Origin: Symsagittifera roscoffensis
Taxonomy: Eukaryota > Xenacoelomorpha > Acoela > Convolutidae
NCBI RefSeq assembly: GCF_963678635.1
Contig: NC_087063.1
Span: 47,875,220 to 47,939,219, forward strand
Length of the DNA stretch: 64,000 nt
Direction of reading: 5' to 3'
The translations under genes were made by a program, and so were the position numbers. Shown in pieces: positions 1-11,459 of this stretch. A model generated the notes under the pieces. It was not told the DNA's origin. It did not search any database and worked only from the letters and a program-made list of their open reading frames with translations. Every line of letters begins with the position of its first letter. Positions within the stretch are counted from its first letter, which is position 1.

Positions 1-169
1 ACTAAAAATTTTTGTACATCACACTCTCCCTCTAGCTTCACTAAATATAACAGCTCAATCATTACCTCCCTTATTTGTCAGAAAAGAAATTATCGATAGA
101 TATACAGAAAAGACACTAGGAAACAACACATTCTATAACCCACCCATTTTCGGGACTATCCTTCACATC
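1..169 (+). mobile_element. Pre-env sequence of decayed copy B (first run)
   Basis: This stretch matches 4340-4510 nearly base for base (shared blocks such as aacagctcaatcattacctc). In copy A the equivalent lies between the P/T-rich ORF and env. No intact reading frame is visible. It shows that the left edge of the window cuts through a retroelement copy lying on the plus strand. Confidence 0.7.
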
Positions 170-2415
170 TTTTATTAATTTTTTTTTCTCCAAACCCTCT
201 CTCGTTTTTGTTAGAACCAACATCCCATGAAAACCCTTCTCCTCGAACAGGACCACAGGATTTATTAGTCACACACTATGATTGTGAAGAAAATGAACAA
301 AAAAACACTACATAAACACGCCTTAAGCCTTTAACTCAATGCGTATTCGAACCAGAAGAAATAGAAACAACGAATATAGTAGTGGCACTTTATTCAAAAG
401 CCCGAGCTGCAACCTTAACAGGATATAAATTCAAAGCAACATTTTCAGAGAAAAAAGTACATTGATCCCAAGTCCCAAATGGAAACATAATTAGACTCGA
501 TCACAATTTTTTTTATCAAGGCATTATAGAAGGAATTTTACCTTTTAAGCTTGAAGATTGTTAAAACGAATTTCAATGATTAAAGTTAACAAAAAATAAA
601 GACACACACCAAAAATTGGTAAATTTTCAAATTTTGCCAGACTCTGCACATCAGGCAGATCTTGAAAGATGCCAAGGTTATTTAAAAACAGACTAAAAAT
701 ACCGGGTCCACGGAGCACATGGACGATTAACTTATGAACTCCATTTTAAAAAAGCTTTACAACGCATTGGAATAAACACATCTTCTAATCGTAAAGCAGA
801 CACAAAAAACAAAAGATATCAAGAAATAAGGTTTTTTGATTGGAAAATCCAATTGGAAAAAATACAAGTAGCCTGAGATTTAAAAGACTACACAACAATT
901 TTTCATAGAATATGCTCACTTTGCAAGAATGACCAAGGTTATTGTGAACCAACAACAAGAACACAAGCAACTATTGTTTGGTTCCCCGTAGACACATCTA
1001 CCACGTTTAAAGCTGCAAGAATTCACGCAAGAATGATAAAATTGCATCAGAAGTACTTCATTGAATCAATCCCATATGATTAATTACACCCTGATAAACT
1101 CCGACAAAACAAAATTAGTTTTAGCAATATCGACGGAATAAAACAAAATGACCCGTTTTCAAATTGATTCCGAAACAGTACTCGCTTGCAAATATAAAAT
1201 TCTTGAAACTCTTTATAGTTCTTTATAACACTTTATGAAACACAATATTCCAAAATTCTTATCAAATACGAAAAACGATTTGACATGAAAACAGGAAAAT
1301 TAAAAAGTAAACAATATTTAACCTATCACAATCAAAAATGAGAAAACTCATACATCCCAGTAGCAGTTTTGAAATTCCTGTGTTTTTCAAAACTGCTACT
1401 GGGATGTATGAGTTTTCTCATTTTTATTGTGATATGTTAATTATGGTTTACTTAAGGTTGGAAAACTTTGCCCACAAGACAAAAGCAGTACTAGTTTACA
1501 AGAACTATCACTCATGAACAATACTGTTTTTGGTGCAATTCACTATGACATCCACTTAGACTCGAAATTGGATTACACATTAAGCAGAGTTTTTCTAGAA
1601 ATATCACTATCAGAATTAATAACGCTTCATCACTTATGTGAAATTGAACGAACACAAATTTTACAGTCACTTGCACTTGCAGTATTAAAAACAACTTACC
1701 CAGGATACTTATTATCAAGCAACAGATCAAATTTTGAAGAATATGAAGTATATAATTGATGGTATCACACATGTACGAGTAAAGTATCATCATTATATGT
1801 TTTTGAGGATAAAAGATGTTACAAAGAATCCCTATATTCTAGAAAAACATAGTACTTTTTGTAGAAACCCCTTCTAGACGAAAATATTCTTGGGATACAG
1901 CCGTACCACGTGGATCTGAGAATAGCCACAATGTTGTACAGCTAAATCCAGATGAAGATAAGAATTATCTCCTCACACCATACACTAAATTTATGCCAAC
2001 ATTAAAGAATTTTCACCAGAAAGTACAAGAGCTATTGCTAGAAACCCAAATATAGATTTACAATCAAGAGTTATATACTCCAGATCCAATATATAACATC
2101 ATTTTCGCGCGCAACAATTTGGTGAAATCCTTACAAAATGGGTACAATTCAAAGACAATCCATTGATCAAAACTTAAGTAAACTTTCAGAAACCGCAGGA
2201 TTTTCAGATTTCTATGCACAAGACTAGAGTGAATATTCTAAAGATATAAAAGGTTACATCTATTTAAACGGTGAAAAATACCAACCACAAGAAATTTCAC
2301 CTATTAATATTATTAGTTTTTCAAAGCTAAAAAATGAGTTTCTCGACTTTATAGGATGGCTCTATTACATCTTTGAAGGATTTTTGAAAGTGAATTTCAA
2401 AAACCTCTTTATAAT
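170..2415 (+). pseudogene. env: Decayed env-like glycoprotein fragment, copy B first run
   Basis: Translated fragments in all three plus frames match the envelope-like protein encoded on the minus strand at 18312-20925 and the second plus-strand copy at 4511-7076. Recognisable pieces include the stretches around 'MNNTVFGAIHYDIHLD' (1514 onward) and 'VVQLNPDED' (about 1935). The start codon of the signal peptide is lost, and stops and frameshifts are frequent. The homology ends near 2415, just inside the C-terminal membrane region, where the sequence switches to pol-env spacer. A foldback at 1318-1440 interrupts the frame. This is a dead copy. Confidence 0.75.
1318..1440. repeat. Long foldback (inverted repeat) inside env pseudogene
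   Basis: Arms of about 55 bp at 1318-1374 and 1384-1440 are reverse complements with only a few mismatches, around a loop of about 9 bases. The left arm is ordinary env sequence (compare 5627-5680). The right arm is an inverted extra copy of it, so this is a local inverted duplication rather than an ancestral element feature. The second env run (4511-7076) lacks it. Confidence 0.85.
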
Positions 2416-2424
2416 TAATTAATT

Positions 2425-3700
2425 TTAATTTTTCAAAAATTTAATAAATCTTTCTTCTCTTTTCTTAAATTCATGCTGACACTCTTGAACAATTAGTTCA
2501 ATTTTAACCAATCAGAAACTATCTATACATCACCCCATTCTAACACCACTTCTTTAGCCGACACTTTGCAGACTTCAAACATATATGAAACTATAACTTG
2601 AAGAAATCCAGGTCAAAAACTAGCAACAAGCTCATACTTGACAACCAAAAAAAACTAAAATCTGAATATTACAGCCCTCTCCTATCGACTAGTACAAAGA
2701 CGAACAGTATTGTCCCATTTTACATTCCAAACTCCCCTCAAGGAAAAATTTTAATTTAGCCTTAAGTAAAAGTAGAACATGATCAATTAGGCTAAAGTAC
2801 GAATAACTCCTGAGAACCCCCGATCATTCAATAAACAAAAATAAAATTAGAAAGCTCATTCTTAGACCCTCAGACTTCCCCCCCCCCCACCAAAAATTGC
2901 CTATATTCAATCCACTTGTCAAAAACCAATAAACAACCCGATCACACTCGAATTTAGCCTCGAAAAAGAAAATATATTTCGGCGAGAACGAATCTTTCTC
3001 AAATGTTTCTTTCTCGCTCAGATCAATTCCTCAAAATTATGATCTCAAAAGTTTTTTCACCTCTATCAATCTTTTTTTCAAATTAGTATATTGTTTTATC
3101 ATAGACATCTTTGAAATATTTCTTTTTCTCTTCATATTTTTTTGCGGTTTTTCCATAATTTTTCTCTCACCACAAAAAGCCTATCTCAACTTCGCAAAAA
3201 CTCTTGACCACCTCCTCAGGTGCGATAGACATTTAATTAACAAGAAAGGCGTCTTTCTTAATATAGTAATAATTTTCACGTTTTAGTCTCCCTAATTTTG
3301 ACAATATGCAAATGCATAAAAAAGCAAAAAATAACTTTTGCACTAGCAACAAAATTTCTAATCAATTTCATAGAAGAATATTATAATCAACAAAATTTTC
3401 CTCATAAGTAAAACCTAAACAAATTTTCAAAACTGCTAATCAACAACCAAAATATTAGCCCCGGCGACTACGACATAGTCAGATAAATCACCCTCCACAA
3501 TCATCAACACGTATTTCATTTCAAGAGAACCAGTATATTTTCGGAGAAAGGCGCGCATTATTATCAGAACCTTTGACACCCGTAGTTTGCCTCGAACCTC
3601 TAAGCGAACCACAAAAAGAACCAACAACAATATATACCCCCTATCCAACCAAAAAATATTCGAACAAAACACCCTAGTCAAACCAAAACCAAACAAGTAC
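2425..3700 (+). mobile_element. Copy B pol-env spacer, second run
   Basis: This matches the reverse complement of about 22070-23000 of copy A, the region between integrase and the P/T-rich ORF. Shared landmarks include the block ending in 'caatccacttgtcaaaaa' and, near 3000-3140, a remnant of the small hydrophobic ORF found at 22341-22493, now split by stops. A C-run sits at 2880-2890. No intact gene is present. The match begins abruptly next to the end of the first env fragment, so the junction near 2415-2430 is a rearrangement breakpoint. Confidence 0.65.
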
Positions 3701-4329
3701 AATAGATGGACAAATCATAGATCCAAGACGAAACAGAAATTTTACAACTCTCAGAGTTCATTTTAATATACCCTCATTACCAACCCCTAACACTTTGGAT
3801 CTTTCCAGTAAAACTATTGAAAGTACTCCTCCACCATTATAAAAAGTTCACAACAAAACACTCCGAACATACCTCGGATTACTGAGGATTAACCCCCACA
3901 TCCAAACAAGTTCGTGAAAATCCCTTTAACCCCATTGGATGACACAAGCTTTCACTCAAGGTAAACCAAACTCGGTAAACGACCCTTTAGATATCTCATC
4001 GGATGCAACTTTGTCCTTACCAGAAACCTTATGTTTACCTTCAACCCCTTCGTCAAAAAGTCAAATCCCAACAACAACAGTTCCGCTAATTTTTCCTGCA
4101 AATTTGAATGATAGCTATAGAGAACATTTAACCAATAATATACCCCTACGATTAGACTGGAATACATTCCTAGCACCCCTCCCTTATTTGGTCAACATCT
4201 TGAAGGCAACAGACTACATAATTGGGCACTCAACAGATTACAATACAGACACGTTATTCACAAAGAAATACAGGAATACAAAATACAAATCCTTACGCAA
4301 GACAATTTAACGGTTAAATTTGAAATAAC
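3701..4329 (+). pseudogene. Decayed P/T/S-rich ORF, copy B
   Basis: This is homologous to the minus-strand ORF at 21187-22063. The open stretch 3939-4310 contains a Q-G-[KE]-P-N-x-[VI]-N-D-P-[LI]-D-I-S segment shared with copy A, then a Ser/Thr/Pro-rich stretch and 'IPLRL[DH]WNTF'. In a neighbouring frame the tail reads 'HNWALNRLQYRHVIH', whereas copy A has a stop codon after NRL; copy B therefore preserves an older open frame there. Function is unknown. It precedes env in both copies. Confidence 0.55.
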
Positions 4330-4510
4330 AGTAAATTAAAAAAATTTTGTACATCACCCCCTCACCCTAGCTTCACCTAATATAACAGCTCAATCATTAC
4401 CTCCCTTATTTGTCAGAACAGAAATTATCTATAAAAACGACAGATATACAAAAAAGACACTTGGAACCATCACATTCTATGACCCACCCATTTTCGGGAC
4501 CACCTTACAC

Positions 4511-7076
4511 ATGTATCTTCTCATAACCTTTTTTTTCTCCAAACCAACTCTCCTTTTTTAGAACCAATATCCCATGAAAACCCTTTCCCTCGAGCAGGAC
4601 CACAGGATTTATTAGTCACACACTATGATTGTGAAGAAAATGAACAAAAAAACACTAGATAAACACGCCATAAATCAAGTAACTCAATGCGAATCCGAAC
4701 CACAAGAATTAGAAACAACGAATATAGTAGCGACACTTTATACAAAAGCCCGAGCTACAACCTTAAAACCTTAATAGGATATAAATTCATAGCAATATTT
4801 TCAGAAAAAAAGTACATTGGTTCCAAGTCCCAAATGGAAACATAAATAGACTCGATCACAAAACTTTTTATCAAAGCAATTAGGAAAGCATTTTACCTCT
4901 TTATTCTGAAGATTGTTAATTTCAATGATTAAAATTAACAAAAAATAAATGCACAAACCAAAAATTGGTTAATTTTTTAATTTTTCCCAGACTCTGCACA
5001 TCAGGCAGAACTTGAAAGATGCCAAGGTCATTTAAAAACAGACTATAAATATCCAGTCCACGGCCTACATTGAGGATTAACTTATGATCTCCATTTTGAA
5101 AAAGGGATACCACACATTGGAATAAACACATCTTATAATCGTAAAGCAGACCCAAAAAACAAAAAATATCAAGAAATAATGTTTTTTAGATTGGAAACTC
5201 CAGCCAGAAAAAGTACAAATAGCCTGAGATTTGAAAGACGACACAACAATTTATCAAGGAATACGCTCACTTTGCAAAATGACCATGGTTATTGTGAACC
5301 AACAACAAGAACACAAGCAACTATTGTTTGGTTCCCCGTAGACAAATCTACCACCTTTCAAGTTGCAGGAATTCACGCAAGAATGATAAAATTTCATTAG
5401 AAGTACTTTTTTGAATCAATCCCTTATGATAAAGTAAACCCTGATAAAATAGTCTTAACAATATCGACAGAATAAAAAAAATTGACACGTTTTCAAATTT
5501 ACCCCGAAACAGAACTCGCTTGCAAATATAAATTTCCACTTTATGAAACACAATATTCAGAAACTCTTATCAAATACGAAAAAAATTTCGACATGAAAAC
5601 AGGAAAATTAATAAGTAAACCATATTTAACGTATCACAATAAAAATGAGAAACCTCATACATCCCAGTAGCATTTTTGAAAAACACAGGAAATAAGGGTG
5701 GAAAACTTTGCCCACAAGACAAAGGCAGTACTCGTTTACAAGAACTATCACTCATGAACAATACTGTTTTTGGTGCAATTCACTATGACATCCACTTAGA
5801 CTTGAAATTTGATTACACAATAGGCAGAGTGTTTCAAGAAATGTCACTATCAGAATTAAAAACGCTTCATCTCTTAGGTGAACTTGAACGAACACAAATT
5901 TTACAGTCACTTGCATTTGCAGTATTAAAAACACCTTACGCAGGATACTTATTATCAGGCAGCAGATCAAATTTTAAAGAAAATGAAAGGTATACTTTAT
6001 AGTATCACACATGTACGAATAAAGTATCACCATTATATGTTTTTGAAGATAAAAGATGTTAAAAAGAATCCCTATATTCTGCAAAAAAAAAAGTACTTTT
6101 TGTAGAAACCCTTTCTCGAAGAAAACGTTTTTGGATACAGCCGTACCATGTGGATCTGAGAATAGCCACAATAATGTACAGCTAAACCCAGATGAAAATA
6201 AGTACTATCTTCTTACACCATAGCCTAAACTTATGCCAACATTAAAGAAATTTTCACCAGAAAGAATGAAAGCTATTGCTAGAAACCCAAATATAGATTT
6301 ACAATCAATAGATATATACTCCAGATCTGCTATTCAACATCATATTCGCGCACAACAATTTAAATAAATCGTTACAAAAATGGGAACAATTCAAAGACAA
6401 TCCACAGATCAAAACCCAAGAAAACTTTCAGAAACTGCAGGATTCTCAGACTTCTATGCACAAGACTACAGTGGATATTCCAAAGATATAAAAGATTACA
6501 TCTAATTAAACGGTGAAAAATACCGTCCACAAGATATTTCACCTAACAATATTATTAGTTTTGTAAATCTAAAAAATGATTTTTTCGCCTTTCTAGGATG
6601 GCTCTATTACATCTTTGAAGGATTATTTGCAATGTTTATTTTTTTTGAACTTCTCTTCTCATTATTGGAAGGAATCTATAACACATGCGCAATACACCCA
6701 CGCAAGTTAATCGCAGAAGTTTTTGGAATTTTTTCTACCTCAATTAACAAAATTCTTCTACACGCTCAAACAAGTGATCACAACAAAAAACTATTAACCA
6801 CACCAAATGCATATGATAATTCACAAGACATACAACACCTAATGCACCACAATTACTCAATTTACGTAAAAACCATCCGTTATCTTTAGTATCACGAAAC
6901 TGTGGAAATTGAGCAATAACAGAGCACATCTATACAAGTACATAGCTACCCACAAAGTCCATTTAATATATAGTAGCCCATCAAATGAATACGGAAGACC
7001 TATACAAATAAACAGCAGAACACACACACACAACTAATTTCCGTTCTCAGAACAACATTTTTTTAGCCTACGATGA
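4511..7076 (+). pseudogene. env: Decayed env-like glycoprotein, copy B second run
   Basis: This is a full-length but broken homologue of the copy A envelope-like ORF (18312-20925). The ATG at 4511 begins a hydrophobic signal-peptide-like stretch (MYLLITFFF), soon followed by a stop. Long fragments remain open, notably 5676-6002 and the membrane/C-terminal part from about 6600 to 6889. The C-terminal hydrophobic region matches copy A. The frame ends at the TGA at 7074-7076, which overlaps the ATG of the next ORF (ATGA), as in copy A. Numerous stops and indels make it non-functional. Confidence 0.75.
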
Positions 7077-8815
7077 GCCGCCAGATTGGATCCCTCAACC
7101 GTTCCCTTTCTTACCCATCCCATCTCCAACGTCACTCTCCTAACATACCAATCTCTGATCTCACTCCCTCTCACCTACCATCACACATTAATAACTCACC
7201 ACGCATGGATTCAGATGATAACTCCACAAACACAACTTTTCTCACCATTCACAATTTAACAATTTCGATATCGAAACTCCAGATGAATTCCATAATTCCG
7301 AGCCCAGCCCGTCCACTTTCTCGCAACCCCCCTTCCGTCCACTCCACAACTCTAACTCCCGATGAACCTTCCCGGCTCTTTCTTCCCACACCGACGCAGC
7401 CCCAATTCTCTCCCCAATGACCAGCGACCAACCGACCCCCCTAGCCCCGTCAATTTGGAACTAGAAAACGAACTTTCATCACCTTACAACAACAGCTTCA
7501 AAACCCTAACACAATAACAATTCATCTTTTATCGCAATCCATTAACTCCTCCGAGTCCTCCTACTTAGCATCCCCAATTGATGAAACCCGAGCCAACTGA
7601 GTGTTTAAACGAAAAGATCCCAATACCCCAATGCTTCTCAGACCCCGAACTCCTCGAATGTTTTCCGTTCACCCACTCAACACTAACACTCAAGAGTTTT
7701 TACAAATGTGCTTTCCATACTTTCTAAAAAATATACTTACTACCAAACCACTAACAACGATCAACGATTTTACGTTGACGAATATGCCCTATTTCCCACA
7801 CTCTCATGGACATCATATTACCATCTCACTAACCCATTATCACTTTCATTATATAAGAACCAAGAAAATAATTAATTATGTCAAACTCGACTACATCATC
7901 TAACCACAGCACTTCATGAAAAACAATTCACAACCACCGGACTAACGCAAACATTTTAGGTTTGTTGCACAGAAAGCAAACCGATTTTCAATTAACCACT
8001 ATGATCACGCTATTCCACGTTATTTGGAAGTTACCTTTTTAGAAGACGAGAAAAAATATTAATCCTCAACTAACTGAAGACTTTTTCATAAAATAACAGT
8101 ATGTATGTGTTATTAACTGCATGAATAAAAATATGATAATATTATCTCCACAGCACTTCGCGACACCAAAGCCCACGATTCGTATTATAATAAGTTTAAT
8201 CATTTATCACTAACTTTCAATTTCCTCACACCAAAAGAGCGTGACTTACACTGCTCACATCAAGTAATGTTAAGCACTAAACAAATTCACACATGCGCGT
8301 ATTATAAATTTATTCACCACCACTATACAACTAATACACTATCACGAAACCCACAACACCGATTCATTTTATCAACTCTAAATATCCTTCACCATTCTTC
8401 CTAAACTTCACATACTGTATAAAATACACTAATATGCAAGGCATCATCGAAAGTTACGACCACATAAGTCAAATGTAATTATTCTGCTCACTAAACAGAA
8501 CTTTTAAAGTCGAAGCATCTCGCCCACTGATTGTCTCCCACGAATATATACAGCCCTTTGAAGTCCCAGTCATAGAACATATCAATTATATCCACTAAGT
8601 ATAACCATAACTTTCATAACTTATTTCAAAACACACCGCATGAATTCTCACTGAGGACTGAAGAGCACACGATCATCAGAGGACTCGAGTTTTTATGGCC
8701 TCTCCTTCAAACTAAATACGTCATCCGCTTGCTTGCTAAACTCCTCGCATCATCGGACACAATTCAAAATGTTTTCCAAAATGGATTTTTGCCGACGATG
8801 ACCTTTAGTAAAAAT
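7073..8815 (+). pseudogene. Decayed post-env accessory ORF, copy B
   Basis: This is homologous to the minus-strand accessory ORF at 16504-18315. The N-terminus (MSRQIGSLNRS against MSRKLGSLHRS) is followed by a Ser/Pro/Thr/Asn-rich region, and the C-terminal part near 8620-8800 shares 'FLWPLLQTK' and a following 'LLAKLL'-type helix with copy A. Frameshifts and stops break the middle. The retained similarity at both ends shows that the accessory ORF belongs to the element family and is not a chance ORF of one copy. The product is unknown. Confidence 0.6.
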
Positions 8816-10279
8816 AATTAAGAGTTTTTAACTAACAAGTTTCAAACACAACTAACCATTATTTATAAATGTCTCACGTTTTTTTTCAGATTTTACCACT
8901 CAATAATCTAAAAAGAAATAAAATGAATTGTAAACTCTTTTCTATAAACTGTTAAACCCATTTTAACAATGGCAGTATATAATTGAAGCAGTAAAATTTA
9001 CCTTTTAAAAGCGCTAAATGCATAAATTTAATCTTCTAAATTAGTAAAATTTCACTTCAAGACAGCAGTAATTTCAAAAATTTCAACCTCCATAGCAGTA
9101 AAATTGTTATTTCAATGTAGTAAATTCCTAATAAATAGCAAATAAATAAAGAGTAGTAACTTTTTGAAAATACGTTTCTTTTACAAATTTGAATTGTTCA
9201 CTTGCCCATAAATCACACACTCTTTCCACAATCGCACAGCTCGCTCACGAAGAATTGGTTGAATAATGAATTTCAAGTTTAAACTTTCACTAATAACAAC
9301 ATTTACTTGTTTTCACACGTTTGAAACTTTCCTTTATCCCGGTTCGAAGAAATTATATAGTAAGCCGAACTAACCAACGCAGCTTACTAGCGGCACAAAA
9401 CATCAAACTAATAGCATGACTTAGAAAAAAAATCCCACTGTAACCAAACCACATTAAAACCAGATTAAAACTGGATAATTTATTCTACTGAAAACCACTT
9501 TCAAGTTTTACCAAAACAAAATAAAACACAAAAAAATCGAAAGACAAACCCAAACCAAAAGATTCTATTTTTGAGAAAAGGACACAACCAAAACAAAAAA
9601 AGAGAAAAACAAGTAACAAAAATGAAACAAAAGGTTGCACAAATAAAGAGACTCTGCAAAAAGAGACCATAAAAATATAGCCCACTCCTGGCCTCACCAA
9701 CCAGAAGGACGTCCTGAGCATGCTCTATAGCCGGCCTAACCCACCGCACTACAACCACATTTTGTGACCTACACTCTATTTTTGCCAAGAGCTGCTCTAG
9801 TGTGAGCGACTTTTAAAAAATAACCAAACTAAAATAAAAACGCTTTTGCGATAACAATTAAGAATAAATCATAGCTAAAACTTAACTAACAAGAAGTAAT
9901 TATATATGTAAACCATAAATGCAGTATTTAAAGATTTCTTAGAGCCCATAAAACGAGCAGCAAAGGAGATGACAACCCAACTACATTCAAACTCTGAAAT
10001 GGCAAACCAATTCGATTTTCTGCCAAAAGTCATCACCCTCAAAGGATTTCAAGTATGGACTCAACATCGCAGCATAGGAAAACCATTGAACCAGACCAAT
10101 GGCCATCTCGATGTTGACTACACGTATCGCTCGTAGTCACTTGGCACTTCACACGGAAAAGTCAAACTTCACCATGTCTCCAAGAAGTCAACGCTCGATA
10201 TTTCTAAAAGAAACTACATCACCCGTCCATTACAACAATAAACAATTAAAAACTTAAAACACTCTAAACCCCGGATGGT
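8816..10279 (+). mobile_element. Copy B 3' untranslated region
   Basis: This is a non-coding stretch of about 1.46 kb between the accessory ORF remnant and the LTR. It matches the reverse complement of 15153-16503 in places, most clearly 9665-9760 against 15835-15925 (shared 'aggacgtcctgagcatgctc'-type core). The part from about 8960 to 9140 holds several copies of a [g/t]AGTAAA[t]TT motif also found in copy A. The last bases before the LTR, ccggatgg, are shared with copy A and probably belong to the plus-strand priming region. Confidence 0.6.
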
Positions 10280-10519
10280 TGGAACCAGTTCTAAACTAGT
10301 ATTTATAAACCAATTATATTTTTGATAATTCATCACTATAAAATATTACTAACTAACCAATGATGTTCCATCTCTAACCTTGACACTTAGTTATAAGTGG
10401 TGAAACTACTTGTAATTTTAGGAGCAGAACAATTTGAAAAAAACTTTGATTACAGTTGTTCTCCTTCTGGATAAACTGCAAGGAACTAACTCGCATAAAC
10501 CAGTATACACTAGATCTAT
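10280..10519 (+). repeat. LTR of copy B
   Basis: About 240 bp beginning TGGAACC and ending CTAGATCTAT, a diverged homologue of the 230-bp copy A LTRs in opposite orientation. Shared blocks include the terminal sequences and a decayed version of the central palindrome. Upstream is 3' internal sequence; downstream is 5' leader, so this LTR has element sequence on both sides. Confidence 0.7.
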
Positions 10520-10660
10520 TGAGACTAGGATATATAAGAGTGAGATTAAGATCGGTTTTAGACTAAGAATTTGCACGAATCCATCCGGCCGAAAATAAGA
10601 TAGCGTGACGAGCAGACGGTCTACCTTATCTGAAATTACTCTATGAGTATAACCAATAGG
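10520..10660 (+). mobile_element. 5' leader remnant following the copy B LTR
   Basis: This matches the reverse complement of about 31990-32110, the untranslated leader of copy A (shared 'ccggccgaaaataagatagc' and neighbouring bases). It lacks a roughly 24-bp segment present after the copy A LTR. Similarity fades near 10660, where unrelated sequence begins. It shows either a tandem head-to-tail element or a truncated second element starting at this LTR. Confidence 0.65.
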
Positions 10661-10903
10661 TCATAACTCATTTGAAAGTCGAAACATGGAAAACTTAAGG
10701 ATGCGTTTTTCTGAGAACTCGAAATGGTAGCTCCTACGTAATCACTTTATTATACTTTTTGGTCATCACTGAGGGCTGCATTTTGGGCGATTCGCGTTTA
10801 ATGTTACAAAAGGATCAAACATTTCAGTAATGAGTGGCAATCGATTTTGTTTTATGTTCAGTGTTCATGTACCAATTTTTAAAATTTAAACTAGAGTAGT
10901 TAC

Positions 10904-11069
10904 CAAGGTCACAAGTCACCCCATCCCATCCAGGCAGACATCGGCATGAGCCAGAAATGCAGAACCCATTAGAGCCACAGTCATTTAAGCTTTGATCACA
11001 CACGAAAGAGAGCGACCGTGTGATCAAGTTGAGAAAAACTACGAAAAAGTTGAAATAAGAACTAAGCAT
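10904..11069 (-). CDS. First exon of a secreted or membrane EGF-domain protein (partial)
   Basis: The ATG at 11069 begins a signal-peptide-like stretch of about 23 residues (MLSSYFNFFVVFLNLITRSL) followed by one EGF-like module whose six cysteines are spaced C-x6-C-x5-C-x4-C-x-C-x8-C. The end, CRCLPGWDGVTC, fits the classical C-x-C-x2-[GP]-[FYW]-x4-C signature. The exon ends at 10904 with a good donor (G then GTAACT on the minus strand), giving a phase-1 intron, as is usual for EGF-encoding exons. This is probably a host gene. Downstream exons would lie at lower coordinates, where copy B sits; I could not identify them with confidence, so the gene may be interrupted. Which EGF protein it is cannot be told from one module. 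Confidence 0.55.
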
Positions 11070-11459
11070 GGAGTTAATTTAGAATGGAAACGTTTTTGTG
11101 GAAAATATTGCACGTATTTATGAAAAACTATAGATGAATAATTCAGCCGGATAATGGAAAGTAGAAGCACACCTGTTCGAAAGAATAAAGCTGAAAACAA
11201 ATTTGATCGACTGACGAGAGAGATGCTGCAAAACCCATAGAGTAACAGGACTACTCGTACCAGGGCTAAGCCTTTAATGATTCGACTGCCCTCAACATCA
11301 ATTTATTCAGGCGCACTATCTTTTGTGCTAATAACGCGTAATCGGAGATTTAATCCGTCTGAGAAATATTTCTAAAATGAATTGACCCGCATTGGAGTTT
11401 CATGAATAAAGTCGATAATAATTGAGTTTCCTTGTCAGTGTCCACAAAGTGAAAACAAA

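Noticed and set aside
9485-9788. Hydrophobic minus-strand ORFs
   Set aside because: They lie antisense in the copy B 3' region. The hydrophobicity comes from A-rich sequence on the other strand, and the corresponding part of copy A is not open.
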